A stretch of 64,000 nt of DNA from Streptococcus porcinus (GTDB taxonomy: Bacteria > Bacillota > Bacilli > Lactobacillales > Streptococcaceae): the NCBI RefSeq assembly GCF_901542335.1, contig NZ_LR594036.1, positions 1,612,001-1,676,000 on the forward strand, written 5' to 3'. The translations under genes and the position numbers were made by a program. Below the pieces are notes generated by a model that did no database searches, was not told the DNA's origin, and worked only from the letters and a program-made list of their open reading frames with translations. This document shows positions 52,765 to 63,621 of the stretch, in pieces (positions within the stretch are counted from its first letter, which is position 1; each line of letters begins with the position of its first letter).

Positions 52765-53766
52765 TTAATTTTTTTCCGACAATTTTGCTAAATAACGATG
52801 AGGTCGTAAAAGACCTTCAACCAAAGCAAAGCTATCATCTTCTTGTTTTGGCTTTATAAAATGCTTAACCTTATAATTATTTTCACCTTCAAGCAATTCT
52901 TTCACGCGTTCTAAATCATTAGACAGGTTTTCAATATCTATCTTCAATGCCTTTTCAAAGTCAGGATAAGCGCTACAAGTGGCCTTTCCTTTTTCAAAAG
53001 CATGTTCCAAAAGAATTGCAGCACAATCAGACTTAGGGCCTGTTCCAATAAATTGGATACCTTTATCTAAAAACTCTGGAGCCTCTTTATAAATACTTCG
53101 CGCTACAAAATCCACAAACTTATCCGTTAAATAAGCCAAATGCTTGAGTTGGGATACTCCGACAACTAAGGTATTTCCCAATCGCTGAAAATGTTTTAAG
53201 GACTGTGGCATTAATTGCCCATCTTGATTTTCTAATAAGAAAACAATTAATTCTGAAGCTACTGCTAAACTGTCTTTCTTCAATGCATTGACAACTATAT
53301 AAGGATCAGACAAAGACTCGTGTGAATCCTTCTTATAAAGTAAGATACTGTCAAAAATGAAGTCTTGACAACCCGCATTAATCAAATCAATTTGATAGGA
53401 GAAAGTCTCTTTTGGCAAGGAGAAGTCAGCACTGTCTTCCTTGATAATTTTATAAGAAATGACTTCTTTACGGCGATTAAAGAAAGTTAATCTAAGATAG
53501 GGAACATGTCCTTTGTTAGTTTCTATATTTAACTTCAGACAATAGTCAAGGCCACGTTTTAATGTAGGTAATTTAGGAATATCACGGTTCGCTTGAAAAT
53601 TAGTTTGTGAATACCAAGAATGAATCACTGTCCCAACTGGCAAATAATCTTGGTGATAGGAAATTCGACCATCCCTTAAATACGATAGGTCTACACCGTA
53701 CATATAGGTATCTTGATGCAATAGCCCCCAGTTAATTAAAAATCCCTCAAATTCCTGAGTCTGCAT
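52765..53766 (-). CDS. asp3: accessory Sec system protein Asp3
   Basis: 333 residues. Asp3 binds Asp1 and Asp2 and the unfolded SRR domain, acting as a chaperone-type targeting factor. MQTQEFEGFLINWGLLHQDT and the beta-rich first half are family-like. The start overlaps the asp2 stop by one base. Intact. Confidence 0.9.
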   Translation of the reverse strand: MQTQEFEGFLINWGLLHQDTYMYGVDLSYLRDGRISYHQDYLPVGTVIHSWYSQTNFQANRDIPKLPTLKRGLDYCLKLNIETNKGHVPYLRLTFFNRRKEVISYKIIKEDSADFSLPKETFSYQIDLINAGCQDFIFDSILLYKKDSHESLSDPYIVVNALKKDSLAVASELIVFLLENQDGQLMPQSLKHFQRLGNTLVVGVSQLKHLAYLTDKFVDFVARSIYKEAPEFLDKGIQFIGTGPKSDCAAILLEHAFEKGKATCSAYPDFEKALKIDIENLSNDLERVKELLEGENNYKVKHFIKPKQEDDSFALVEGLLRPHRYLAKLSEKN

Positions 53767-55298
53767 TAAGGTTTCCTCCCAAAATCTAAAGTCATAATTC
53801 TAGCATATTGATTCAAAAACCACTGGTTAATGGATGTGCTGTTGTCATTGTGCCGACCTTCAATCCCTTTAGAAATAACCTTAACATTTTTTCTCTGAAC
53901 TCTATCTAGAAAATCTAGATAGGCTGTCGGATCATAGTCATCATCTTTCATATATGCCATAGCAAAAAACGTTTTGCTTAAATCAGCTTGATCAATAGCT
54001 TGCCAAAATCTCTGGTTAAGTTGCTCTAAAGCTTCCTGATTTAGAGCCCCTGTCAAGAAATGAATGATATCAAAAGCAGTTCCAAAATCATCAGGACGAA
54101 TCTGATAACCGTTTTCGGCAACATTTCCTAAAGAAAATAAAGGCTTCCCAAGGATAACAGCATGTGGTTGTAATTGACTAGCATAATAAGTAGCTCCTAA
54201 AGTTCCCATTGATAAGCCAGACATAATCATTTCCTGAGAGTTAAAACCTAGATAGTCTAATTTTTCTGTGATGAAATCTGTTACCTGTTTTTCCAGTTGC
54301 TTACTAGCGAGGTAGAAAGAGCCACCTTCTAGTCTTGTATCTCCTATCAAGATAAAAGGTGCTTTTAATTGAGACATCATCCGGTAACCTTCAAACCCTT
54401 CTGCCGGTCGGTAGCCAGAGAAATAAACATTAAGCGGAGGCTTCAAATCACCAGGACTAAAGTAAGCAATTAGCTCTTGCCGATGGTCATCAACTAGTCG
54501 CTGTCCCCCAGCTATAAACTGCCCAAACCGTCCACGACCTCTTCTTTGGTGTAAGGACCCAACCTTTAATTTACCTCGTCCTTTAACATATAAAGTAAAG
54601 GACAAGTAGTGATTTTTATCTTTTGCACAAATAGTAAGTTGATCTTTTAAATCTGATTCTGAGAAACTAGTAACCTCAACTATCTCAGAAGTGCTTTCTG
54701 CGAAGCTATAAACTTTCAAATTAAGCGTCAGGTCGCCTTCTTTAACATATTCCAACCAAAGATTTAAGGATTGTCCTGAAAGATGTAAACTATTATAACG
54801 CCAAGTTAGTAACGGCTGAAATTCCTGACTAAAGTCACCTTCAAAAACAGTAAAGGCATTACCTTCATAAGAGACTTGCCCTAAGAAGCTTTCTGAGACA
54901 TCAACATAGCGCATGTCAGCTTTGGAGCCCTCTTGATTAGGAAAAAAGTTTTGTGCTAGTTGCTTCACCAACTCTTCTGGTGCAGTCATATCTATTGACT
55001 CAGCTAGTTTTGATGTAAATAAACGCGACTGTAGCTTAGTATTAGTAATTCGATTATTGTAAAAGACAGAATAAGGCATAGCAAAATCAAGCAAGTCTTC
55101 ATAACTATCCTCATAATCCAGCTCATCAGTGAATAAAATAACTGAGAAAGGAGCAACAGGCTTCCCTTTTGAGTCAATGAGCGATATCTGATAGTCGGTT
55201 GGCAGGCAATATGACCAATCAATAGTCTCAGGCATAATAAGTAAGTCACTCCAATTTTGACTGCCTATTTGAAGGACTCTAATTTTTTCTTTAGTCAT
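53766..55298 (-). CDS. asp2: accessory Sec system protein Asp2
   Basis: 510 residues. The C-terminal half is an alpha/beta hydrolase-like domain with the nucleophile elbow MIMSGLSMGTLG (GxSxG) known in Asp2, which is reported to O-acetylate SRR GlcNAc besides supporting export. An N-terminal accessory part starts IRVLQIGSQNWSDL. It overlaps asp1 by eight bases. Intact. Confidence 0.92.
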   Translation of the reverse strand: MTKEKIRVLQIGSQNWSDLLIMPETIDWSYCLPTDYQISLIDSKGKPVAPFSVILFTDELDYEDSYEDLLDFAMPYSVFYNNRITNTKLQSRLFTSKLAESIDMTAPEELVKQLAQNFFPNQEGSKADMRYVDVSESFLGQVSYEGNAFTVFEGDFSQEFQPLLTWRYNSLHLSGQSLNLWLEYVKEGDLTLNLKVYSFAESTSEIVEVTSFSESDLKDQLTICAKDKNHYLSFTLYVKGRGKLKVGSLHQRRGRGRFGQFIAGGQRLVDDHRQELIAYFSPGDLKPPLNVYFSGYRPAEGFEGYRMMSQLKAPFILIGDTRLEGGSFYLASKQLEKQVTDFITEKLDYLGFNSQEMIMSGLSMGTLGATYYASQLQPHAVILGKPLFSLGNVAENGYQIRPDDFGTAFDIIHFLTGALNQEALEQLNQRFWQAIDQADLSKTFFAMAYMKDDDYDPTAYLDFLDRVQRKNVKVISKGIEGRHNDNSTSINQWFLNQYARIMTLDFGRKP

Positions 55299-56850
55299 TT
55301 TTGTCCTCCAATTGAGCTTTCCATTTAGTGATTAAAGCTTGCCCTGTATTTTCAGCAATTTTCTCAATGGAATAAACCAAAGACTGATTCCAACGTGACA
55401 AGCCCTTTAAATAATAATCCAAACCTTTACTAATATCATCAATTTGACTAGCTATATAACCATTTTTCTTATGGCTTACATAGGCCGTTTGCACTTTATT
55501 AATTTGAGGAATCCCCGAACTAATAGCAGCTATTTGATGATACAAATCCGGCTCCTTTCCAAAGTCAATTACAATACGACTTCTTTTAAATGCAGCAATA
55601 ATATCATTTTCTTCTGTAATAATTAGAATGTCCGCTCTTAAAGCTTTTTCTTCCGTATTTTTGTCAGGCAAGCTATCCTCTTTATTAGACAATTGATTTG
55701 GGATATAGGTCTCGAGATATGTCTCGAGTAAATCCTGCAACTTTGTAATCCGTTCACCATAGCGTTGATAGGTAGCAACTCTTAAAGTAAGCAATTCATT
55801 TTCAGCCATCCTTTTAAAAATTAAGGTTAGGATAGCTTTCATAGCTTCTTCACCCACTGTATCTACAAAGAAATAGATTTCCAATACTTTTTGACGGATA
55901 CTTAGACCCAAGTCAAAGCGACTATCAAAAGGGGAAAGTTGGATAATAGGTGGCAAGGCATTTTCTTTTTCCAGTGATTGCAAAGCAGTTACATTTTTAT
56001 CAGTATCAGATACTAAAAATTGGGCTTCTGAAAAAGTTTCCCTCTCAGCAGGGCTTAAAGAATCTAACTTTTGTCGGCTTTGGTAAAAGGAAAAGATGGT
56101 TCGTCTACGGATACCTTTAAAGAAAGTATTATGTTGCTGATGGCTGGCAATAACAAAGATATCGGCAGGATTTGTTACAGCTATCTCTTGATCAATCATT
56201 TCTCTAATCAGTGTTTCCCAATTGTTATAAGTTTTTTGCTTCAGCAATGGGATTTGTTTAGCATTGATGACAATTCTATCAGCGACAGCTTGATCTAAAT
56301 ATTCTCTAAGACACCATGAGCCTGCTTGATTCACATAATCTTGATAGCTTGCTTGGCCATTTTTAAAATAAAGGATACTGGAAAGAAAACCTCGGTCATC
56401 AAAAACAAGTTGCTCTTTTACTCTTTTGCCATCTTTTTCAAAACGAATGATTTGGAAAAGCCTTCCATCAGTTGCAAACTGCAAGCGCGCGTAGAGGTGG
56501 TCATTGACAAGAACACTAACTGTGAATGGTGAATATAAAAAGGTCGCTCCTGCTGGCCAATTTAGGGTACGCCAATCTAGTGGAGAGGACTTGCTCTCTT
56601 GGCAATTTTGCAGCTGATCAAATAAAGACCAAACCTCAACTTCAAGTAAGCCTTTTTGGTGTAAAAAAGCTCTTAAGTGAGGGGAGTAGTTCAGAATCAT
56701 GATGCGAACGTTTTCTTGGTTGTCATGAAAGACCTTAATTTGATTGACACTATCATCAAATTGTAAATATTGATTGATATGTGTCCATTCCTTGGTATCA
56801 TCATACCAAGGTCGATCTTTTTGATACCAAGCTGGAATAAAGTGGTACAT
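55291..56850 (-). CDS. asp1: accessory Sec system protein Asp1
   Basis: 519 residues beginning MYHFIPAWYQKDRPWYDD, a highly conserved Asp1 N-terminus. Asp1 has a GT-B-like glycosyltransferase fold that has lost catalysis and forms the Asp1-Asp2-Asp3 complex. Intact; second gene of the export operon. Confidence 0.92.
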   Translation of the reverse strand: MYHFIPAWYQKDRPWYDDTKEWTHINQYLQFDDSVNQIKVFHDNQENVRIMILNYSPHLRAFLHQKGLLEVEVWSLFDQLQNCQESKSSPLDWRTLNWPAGATFLYSPFTVSVLVNDHLYARLQFATDGRLFQIIRFEKDGKRVKEQLVFDDRGFLSSILYFKNGQASYQDYVNQAGSWCLREYLDQAVADRIVINAKQIPLLKQKTYNNWETLIREMIDQEIAVTNPADIFVIASHQQHNTFFKGIRRRTIFSFYQSRQKLDSLSPAERETFSEAQFLVSDTDKNVTALQSLEKENALPPIIQLSPFDSRFDLGLSIRQKVLEIYFFVDTVGEEAMKAILTLIFKRMAENELLTLRVATYQRYGERITKLQDLLETYLETYIPNQLSNKEDSLPDKNTEEKALRADILIITEENDIIAAFKRSRIVIDFGKEPDLYHQIAAISSGIPQINKVQTAYVSHKKNGYIASQIDDISKGLDYYLKGLSRWNQSLVYSIEKIAENTGQALITKWKAQLEDKND

Positions 56851-56864
56851 AATTTCTCTCTCAA

Positions 56865-58109
56865 TTATAAAATATTGCGGTATTGTTTATTCAGTTGAAG
56901 CATCTCAACTTGATCAAAAATCGTAAAAAGTAGAGTGGCTAAAATCAAAACAGTTCCTGGAAAGGTTGATATAGTTGTATCAACCTTATAATAATGCCCT
57001 AAAACTAGTGGAAAACCAATCATAAAGCAGGTGTAGGCTCCCCCTAAAAAGCCAACTTGTTTTACAATCTGGTTTAAAAATGTAAAAGTTGGAGGGCCAG
57101 GTTGAACCCCGTGGATATAATCACCCATCTCCTGCAAACCCTCGGTTACCTTATCTGGCTTAACATTTACCAGAGCAAAACCAATGGTTAATAAAAAAAG
57201 TATTATTAAATAAACAGTTAAACCAAATGATTTTGATAAAACTAAATTAGAAATCAAATAAGCTATCGTTTGATTATGAGGGTATATCATTTGTAGTCCA
57301 GATAAAAAGTATTGGGGTAAAACTAGTAAAGTCATACCGTACATTATTGCCATCCCACCAGCTACATTCATCTTGATTGGAATGTAAGATTTGTGGGCAA
57401 AATCATTATGAATCATCACACGTTCTAAAGGAATCCGATACTCAGCCCGCTCTAAAAAGATTGTTACGACTAATGCAATAATAGCAAAAGTGAGGATCAG
57501 TCCATAAACCCATAAGTGGGAATTAAAATGAGAATCTTTAGCAATGGCTTGAGATAAACGAGCTGGTAAACTTGATACTAATCCTACTAAAATAATGATA
57601 CTTGAACTTCCTAATCCAAATATCATGTTTAAATTAGCTAGCCACATCATAACAAAACAGCCCGCTATTGATAAAAATGATACGATAATCAGAAAACCAA
57701 GACGATCAAAAGGAAGCAACCAGGTTTGAAAGGTCATGAAACTCAAGAAACCTAGCGATTGAATGATACTGATAATAATCATAATGATTTTACGCCACCT
57801 ATCTGCAACAACCATTGGCATTTTCTGTAAATTTAATTTTTTACTCGTACTGAAAAATCCCCAAAGAATCATTGTTGACATCCAAGGACCTAAACCTAGA
57901 GTGAATAATGAAACCTGAGAGAAATCACCCCCAGATACCAGACTGGCAATAGTCATTAAATCACGATTTAAACCACCAAAAGCTGAGGCATCAACATCAA
58001 CCAAGGGAAGCGGAATATGTCTTCCTATTAAATAAACTAATATGATAAGTAAGCTTGTGATTGCCTTTTTCTTCAAAGGTGATTTAACCATTTGCCGTTT
58101 GGCCTGCAT
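56865..58109 (-). CDS. secY2: accessory Sec translocon channel SecY2
   Basis: 414 residues, about ten membrane spans. SecY-family stretches include LVYLIGRHIPLPLVDVDASA, LGLGPWMSTMILWGF and GDYIHGVQPGPPT. First gene of the secY2-asp1-asp2-asp3-secA2-gtfA-gtfB-asp4 operon, spaced or overlapping by a few bases throughout, so one transcript is likely. Confidence 0.92.
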   Translation of the reverse strand: MQAKRQMVKSPLKKKAITSLLIILVYLIGRHIPLPLVDVDASAFGGLNRDLMTIASLVSGGDFSQVSLFTLGLGPWMSTMILWGFFSTSKKLNLQKMPMVVADRWRKIIMIIISIIQSLGFLSFMTFQTWLLPFDRLGFLIIVSFLSIAGCFVMMWLANLNMIFGLGSSSIIILVGLVSSLPARLSQAIAKDSHFNSHLWVYGLILTFAIIALVVTIFLERAEYRIPLERVMIHNDFAHKSYIPIKMNVAGGMAIMYGMTLLVLPQYFLSGLQMIYPHNQTIAYLISNLVLSKSFGLTVYLIILFLLTIGFALVNVKPDKVTEGLQEMGDYIHGVQPGPPTFTFLNQIVKQVGFLGGAYTCFMIGFPLVLGHYYKVDTTISTFPGTVLILATLLFTIFDQVEMLQLNKQYRNIL

Positions 58110-58156
58110 ATTAGAACCCCAATTCTAATTTTTTGATTTTTTATATTTACGCCTCT

Positions 58157-58162
58157 ATTGTA
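58157..58162 (-). promoter_or_regulatory. promoter -10 of the accessory Sec operon
   Basis: Extended -10 TGCTACAAT on the minus strand, about 48 bases before secY2. No clear -35. Confidence 0.5.
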
Positions 58163-58242
58163 GCATAAAGCGCCAACAATGTTTGAGCTTTTTAACTAGA
58201 AATCATTTTTTGAATCGGATTTTTTGCTAAAAATTTCTCATC

Positions 58243-58268
58243 AAAAAAAGCCGTCACAGTTGACGACA
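58243..58268 (-). terminator. terminator of the suf operon
   Basis: Minus-strand hairpin GTCGTCA-ACTG-TGACGGC followed by TTTTTTT, about 25 bases beyond the sufB stop. Confidence 0.8.
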
Positions 58269-58292
58269 TAACTACCTGACCTTAGTTTTTAC

Positions 58293-59711
58293 CTATCCTA
58301 CAGAACCTTCCATTTCATAGGCAATAAGTCGATTCAACTCAACAGCATATTCCATTGGTAATTCTTTCGTAAAGGGTTCAACGAATCCCATGACAATCAT
58401 CTCCGTCGCTTCGCTTTCGGTCAAACCACGACTCATCAAATAATAGAGTTGCTCTTCTGAAATTTTAGAAACCTTTGCTTCATGTTCTAAGGCGACTTGA
58501 GAATTGTGAATTTCATTAAAAGGAATGGTATCTGATTTTGAAATATCATCCATTAGAATTGTATCACACTCAATATGAGAAACAGATCTTTTGGAATTAG
58601 GATTAAAGGTTACCTGACCTCGATAGTCTACTTTTCCTCCACCTTTAGCAATAGATTTTGACACAATTGATGATGAGGTATGGGGAGCATTATGAATCAT
58701 CTTAGCACCCGTATCTTGATGCTGACCAGCGTTAGCAAAGGCGATAGATAACATTGTTCCACGTGCACCGGGACCATCCAAGTAAACAGATGGGTATTTC
58801 ATAGTTGTTTTAGCACCAAGATTCCCATCAATCCACTCAACCGTCGCATCTTGTAAGGCACGGGCACGCTTTGTTACCAAATTATAAACGTTATCTGACC
58901 AATTTTGGATTGTTGTGTAACGCATATAGGCACCCTCTAAAGCAAAAATCTCGACAATAGCCGCATGCAGACTATTGCTAGAATAAGTAGGCGCCGTACA
59001 TCCCTCTACATAGTGAACACTTGCTCCTTCATCCACAATAATCAAAGTTCTTTCAAATTGGCCAGTATTTTCATTGTTGATGCGGAAATACGTTTGCAAC
59101 GGAATGTCGACCTTAACCCCTTTAGGCACATAAATAAAAGTTCCACCTGACCATACAGCTGAATTTAAGGCTGCTAATTTATTGTCTGTGGGAGGCACTA
59201 ATTTTGCAAAATAACGTTTGAACAAATCCGGGTATTCTTTCAAGGCCGAATCAGTATCTGTAAAGATAATTCCTAGTTTTTCAAATTCATCCTTCATATT
59301 GTGGTAAACCACTTCTGATTCATATTGAGCAGAAGCACCAGCTAAATAGGCGCGTTCAGCCTGAGGGATCCCAATCCTTTCAAAGGTCTCTTTGATTTTT
59401 TCTGGGACATCATCCCAGGAACGAGCTGGCTTATCTGATGCCTTTTGATAATAAATAATATCATCAAAATTAATATCTGATAAGTCAGCACCCCATGTTT
59501 GCATAGGCATCTTATTAAAAGTCTCAAGTGACTTTAGGCGAAAATCAAGCATCCATTCCGGTTCCCCTTTTGCAGCAGACAATTCTCGAACAATGGCTTC
59601 ACTTAAACCTTTACCAGTTGAATATAATGGTTGAACATCATCATGGAAACCAAACTGATAATCTCCCAAATCAATTGGGTTTGGTTCGACCATATCTTTT
59701 GTTTCAGACAT
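58293..59711 (-). CDS. sufB: Fe-S cluster assembly protein SufB
   Basis: About 472 residues from ATG 59711 (AAAGGA upstream). The core shows [40 protein letters not shown] and GRVTFNPN-type repeats, and the C-terminal block [20 protein letters not shown] is shared with SufD. It forms the SufBCD scaffold on which clusters are built. Last gene of the operon. Confidence 0.94.
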   Translation of the reverse strand: MSETKDMVEPNPIDLGDYQFGFHDDVQPLYSTGKGLSEAIVRELSAAKGEPEWMLDFRLKSLETFNKMPMQTWGADLSDINFDDIIYYQKASDKPARSWDDVPEKIKETFERIGIPQAERAYLAGASAQYESEVVYHNMKDEFEKLGIIFTDTDSALKEYPDLFKRYFAKLVPPTDNKLAALNSAVWSGGTFIYVPKGVKVDIPLQTYFRINNENTGQFERTLIIVDEGASVHYVEGCTAPTYSSNSLHAAIVEIFALEGAYMRYTTIQNWSDNVYNLVTKRARALQDATVEWIDGNLGAKTTMKYPSVYLDGPGARGTMLSIAFANAGQHQDTGAKMIHNAPHTSSSIVSKSIAKGGGKVDYRGQVTFNPNSKRSVSHIECDTILMDDISKSDTIPFNEIHNSQVALEHEAKVSKISEEQLYYLMSRGLTESEATEMIVMGFVEPFTKELPMEYAVELNRLIAYEMEGSVG

Positions 59712-59733
59712 ATCTTTTCCTTTTCTTTCTATT

Positions 59734-60177
59734 TCACTCACTATCTGCTTGACTCCGTCGAATAGCTTTTTCTAAAGCATGCCAAGCTAGAGTGGAACAT
59801 TTAATACGTTGTGGAAATTTGGCAACACTCGCTAGAAGCTCAGCCTCACCCAGATCTTTCTGCTTTGGATTCTCTTGACCTTGCACCATCTCAGAAAAGA
59901 TCTGAATCAACTCTAAAGCTTCAGCCTTAGTCTTACCCTTAACAGCATCCGTCATCATACTTGAAGAAGCAATTGAAATAGTGCAACCATCTCCCATAAA
60001 AGCAATATCAGCAATCCGATCATCCTCAAACTTAACACTTAAAGAAATGACATCACCACAAGTTGGATTATTGAGCACTACTGCTTCTACGCCATCTATG
60101 CTACCTCTATGATGAGGATTTTTTGAATGATCAGAAACGACAGCCATATAAAGACTGCTGAGCTTAGAGAGTGCCAT
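59734..60177 (-). CDS. sufU: Fe-S assembly sulfurtransferase SufU
   Basis: 147 residues. Zinc/sulfur-relay cysteines are in NPTCGDV, GDGCTIS and [12 protein letters not shown]. SufU accepts sulfur from SufS in Firmicutes that lack SufE. The start overlaps sufS by 14 bases. Confidence 0.93.
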   Translation of the reverse strand: MALSKLSSLYMAVVSDHSKNPHHRGSIDGVEAVVLNNPTCGDVISLSVKFEDDRIADIAFMGDGCTISIASSSMMTDAVKGKTKAEALELIQIFSEMVQGQENPKQKDLGEAELLASVAKFPQRIKCSTLAWHALEKAIRRSQADSE

Positions 60178-61390
60178 TAAAAAACTCCTTTGTTTTTAGA
60201 AGTGCTTCTACTAGACGATCACAATCCTCTTTTGAATTGTAAATATAAAAACTCGCTCTCACAGCAGATGAAATTCCCAAATACCTCAACAAAGGTTGAG
60301 CACAATGGTGACCCGCCCTAACAGCTATGCCTTCATAATCCAAAGCTGTTGCAACGTCGTGTGGATGTAGACCATCTAAGTTAAATGTAAAAACCGCAGT
60401 ATGTGCTTCTGGCTGGTGCGGACCATATAAGGTCAGACCATCAATCGCAAGCAATTTCGGTAAGATATAATCAACAAGAGCTTGCGCATGTTGATGAACT
60501 TGATCCATCCCCAAGTCCTCAAGATAACGGATAGCTTGTCCAAGTCCAATGGCTCCAGAAATATTTGGAGTTCCTGCTTCAAACTTCCAAGGAAGCTCCT
60601 TCCAAGAAGCCTCTTGCTCATAGACAAAATCAATCATTTCCCCACCAAATTCTATTGGTTCCATTTGCTTAAGCACAGCTTCCTTACCATACAAAACGCC
60701 AATACCTGTTGGACCCATCATTTTATGGCCAGAAAAAACATAGAAGTCACAATCCAACTCTTGGACATCTACCGACATATGTGGAACAGCTTGGGCGCCA
60801 TCAACAACCATATAAGCTCCATGTTCATGAGCTAAGGCGGTAATCTCTTTAATAGGAGTGATAGAACCTAGCACATTTGAAACATGTGCCAAACTGACAA
60901 ATTTTGTTTTAGGCGATAATTTAGCTTGCAAGTCATCCCTATCAATTTCCCCATCTTTTAGATAGACATAAATCAATTCAGCTCCCGTCATATGACAAAC
61001 TTCTTGCCAAGGAATCAGATTAGCATGATGTTCCATAACTGAAATAAGGACCTGGTCTCCTTCTTGGAGAATAGTCTTGGCAAATTGGGCTACCCAATTC
61101 AAACCAGTGGTCGTTCCTCTTGTAAAAAGCACTTCTTTGGTACTTTTTGCATTAATAAACTGTCTGACTAATTCACGACTTGCCTCATACTCTCGCGTTG
61201 CTCTTTCTGCCAATGTGTGGACACCACGATGAACATTGGCATTATCTTCATGGTAATACTGCATTAGACGATCTAAGACGATCTGTGGTTTTTGCGTAGT
61301 TGCTGCATTATCCAGATAGATTAAGTGTTCATCGTTAACCATTTGATTTAAAATGGGAAATACTTTCTTGATTTCAATACTATCTAACAT
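60164..61390 (-). CDS. sufS: cysteine desulfurase SufS
   Basis: 408 residues of the type II (SufS/CsdA) PLP enzyme family. PLP lysine in VFSGHKMMGPTGIGVL, conserved early stretch YLDNAATTQKP, and the catalytic cysteine in AVRAGHHCAQPLL. It releases sulfur from cysteine for cluster assembly. Confidence 0.94.
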   Translation of the reverse strand: MLDSIEIKKVFPILNQMVNDEHLIYLDNAATTQKPQIVLDRLMQYYHEDNANVHRGVHTLAERATREYEASRELVRQFINAKSTKEVLFTRGTTTGLNWVAQFAKTILQEGDQVLISVMEHHANLIPWQEVCHMTGAELIYVYLKDGEIDRDDLQAKLSPKTKFVSLAHVSNVLGSITPIKEITALAHEHGAYMVVDGAQAVPHMSVDVQELDCDFYVFSGHKMMGPTGIGVLYGKEAVLKQMEPIEFGGEMIDFVYEQEASWKELPWKFEAGTPNISGAIGLGQAIRYLEDLGMDQVHQHAQALVDYILPKLLAIDGLTLYGPHQPEAHTAVFTFNLDGLHPHDVATALDYEGIAVRAGHHCAQPLLRYLGISSAVRASFYIYNSKEDCDRLVEALLKTKEFFNGTL

Positions 61391-61404
61391 ACCAAACTCC
61401 TGCC

Positions 61405-62670
61405 TTAGACGCGTGATGCCAATTTTTGGTCAAGTACAGCAATGATGTTATCTCTCATTTCCTTGATAGGAATCTCCGTAATAACAGCTCCTAAGAATCC
61501 ACGAATAACCAGCCGTTCAGCTGTATCTTTATCTAAACCACGGCTCATTAAATAATACATATCTTCCGGATCAACTTGTCCAATCGAGGCTGCATGCCCT
61601 GCTGTAACTTCATTTTCATCAATTAATAAAATAGGGTTAGCATCACTTCTTGCTTTATCGGAAAGCATCAAAACACGGCTTTCCTGCTGGGCATCAGCAC
61701 CCTTAGCTCCCTTGATGATATGCCCAATACCATTAAAGGTTAGCGTTCCTCTTTCCAAAATAACACCGTGTTGTAAAATATGGCCGACAGAATTTTTACC
61801 ATAATTGGTTACGCGTGTATCGATTCCTTGAATTTGGCGACCACTTGAAGCAGCAACAACTTTCAAATCAGCCTGACTACCATCTCCAAGTAAATCACTG
61901 TCAAAATCAGCAATAACATTTCCTTCATTCATAATGCTTAGTGACCAATCAATAGTCGCATTATCAGCTAGACGGCCTCGCCTACTAATATAAGTTGTCA
62001 CCGATTTTCCTAACCGATCGATTGCTGAAAATTTGATTCTGCTCCCCGCTTGTGCAATAACCTCAACACTAATATTAGCACTTGCTTTAGCTGAATCTTG
62101 GCCATAGCTTTCAAACCTTTCCAAGTAAGAAAACTGGCTTTCTCTACCTGCAATAATCAAAACATGTTTATTAAATGGCACTTCACTGTCACTATCTTGT
62201 AAAAAAATTGCTTCAAGTGGCTGCTCAATTTCAACAAAATCCGGGACATACAAGACCGCTGCACTATTAAAATAAGCCGTATGGTAAGCACTTAGCTTAT
62301 CTTGATTATCCTCAATAGCAGTTCCAAAATAAGTATGGATAATATCAGGAATTTCTTCTAAAGCAGAATAAAAATCAGTAAAAATGACACCTTGCTCATG
62401 AAGTTCCATTGGTAACTGTTCCATCACTGTGCGTGTCCCATTTTGTACTAAGGTAGGGTTATCACCAATAGCTATAAAATCCGGAACCTTCGCTTCAAAC
62501 GGACTATCCTCTATATGACCATCTCCCAAATTCCAGCGATGAAACTTGACCCGTTCAATTATTGGTAATTCTAGATGATCAATAAGGTGAAATGCTTTTT
62601 GACGTCGTTCTTGTAACCATGCTGGCTCTGCTTTTTCTTGAGAAAAAGCCATAATAGTTTCTAAAGTCAT
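61405..62670 (-). CDS. sufD: Fe-S cluster assembly protein SufD
   Basis: 421 residues from ATG 62670 (MTLETIMAFSQEKAEP, AGAGGA upstream); a longer open frame to 62745 has no ribosome site. The family C-terminus reads VTAGHAASIGQVDPEDMYYL and MSRGLDKDTAERLVIRGFLG. It partners with SufB and SufC. Confidence 0.92.
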   Translation of the reverse strand: MTLETIMAFSQEKAEPAWLQERRQKAFHLIDHLELPIIERVKFHRWNLGDGHIEDSPFEAKVPDFIAIGDNPTLVQNGTRTVMEQLPMELHEQGVIFTDFYSALEEIPDIIHTYFGTAIEDNQDKLSAYHTAYFNSAAVLYVPDFVEIEQPLEAIFLQDSDSEVPFNKHVLIIAGRESQFSYLERFESYGQDSAKASANISVEVIAQAGSRIKFSAIDRLGKSVTTYISRRGRLADNATIDWSLSIMNEGNVIADFDSDLLGDGSQADLKVVAASSGRQIQGIDTRVTNYGKNSVGHILQHGVILERGTLTFNGIGHIIKGAKGADAQQESRVLMLSDKARSDANPILLIDENEVTAGHAASIGQVDPEDMYYLMSRGLDKDTAERLVIRGFLGAVITEIPIKEMRDNIIAVLDQKLASRV

Positions 62671-62763
62671 AATGATGTTTCCTCTTTCTCTAATATTGAT
62701 AAGACAAGGCTGCGAAACAAAAAACGTCTGCACAGCAAAAGCCAAGACTTTTAAGATTCATCA

Positions 62764-63534
62764 TTAAACTTCTTCTTTATAGTCAATGCCTAGTTCTTCT
62801 GCAATGCCAGCATAGCCTTCTTTTTCAAGTCTAGCTACCAAAGCAGCATCTCCAGAAAGAACAATTCGGCCATCCATCATGACATGAACTAAATCCGGTG
62901 TAATATAATTTAAAAGACGTTGATAGTGAGTGATAATCATTGCACCAAAATCTTTTTGCCGCATTTCATTAACTCCTTTTGATACAACTTTTAAAGCGTC
63001 AATATCCAAACCAGAATCAATTTCATCCAAAAGGGCAAATTTAGGTTCCAGCATTAACAGTTGAAGGATTTCATTTCGTTTTTTTTCACCACCTGAAAAC
63101 CCCTCATTTAGGTACCGTTCAGCCATCTCCTCTTTCATACCTAACAATTCCATTTTTTGATCCAACTTAGTAATGAAATCACGAACCGAAATTTTTTGAT
63201 CATCGTCTTTTCCAGCATTCATAGCAGCCCGCATAAACTCGGCATTTGTAATTCCTGGAATTTCAGATGGGTATTGCATTGCTAAAAACAAGCCCATCCG
63301 TGCTCTTTCATCAACTTCTAACTCTAGAATATTAACCCCATCAAAAAGGACTTCGCCTTCGGTTACTTCATAGTTGGGATTTCCCATGATAGCAGCGGAC
63401 AGAGTTGATTTCCCTGTTCCATTTGGTCCCATAATAGCAGCAATTTCACCAGTTTTGAGGGTCAAATTTACGCCTTTTAGAATCTCTTTATCTTCGATTG
63501 AAACGTGTAGATTTTTAATTTCTAACACAGACAT
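62764..63534 (-). CDS. sufC: Fe-S cluster assembly ATPase SufC
   Basis: 256 residues. Walker A GPNGTGKST, signature FSGGEKKR, Walker B FALLDEIDSGLD. An ABC-type ATPase that drives the SufBCD scaffold. First gene of the sufCDSUB operon, the standard Firmicute order. Confidence 0.95.
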   Translation of the reverse strand: MSVLEIKNLHVSIEDKEILKGVNLTLKTGEIAAIMGPNGTGKSTLSAAIMGNPNYEVTEGEVLFDGVNILELEVDERARMGLFLAMQYPSEIPGITNAEFMRAAMNAGKDDDQKISVRDFITKLDQKMELLGMKEEMAERYLNEGFSGGEKKRNEILQLLMLEPKFALLDEIDSGLDIDALKVVSKGVNEMRQKDFGAMIITHYQRLLNYITPDLVHVMMDGRIVLSGDAALVARLEKEGYAGIAEELGIDYKEEV

Positions 63535-63611
63535 TGCATACCTCTTTTTCTATTTCTTATCCGTCAGTCAACAACTAACAGATTCAAGAATACTTTTTAA
63601 TAATCAATTAA

Positions 63612-63617
63612 ATTATA
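63612..63617 (-). promoter_or_regulatory. promoter -10 of the suf operon
   Basis: TATAAT on the minus strand, about 78 bases before sufC, just downstream of the upstream gene's terminator. No clear -35. Confidence 0.55.
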
Positions 63618-63621
63618 ACAA

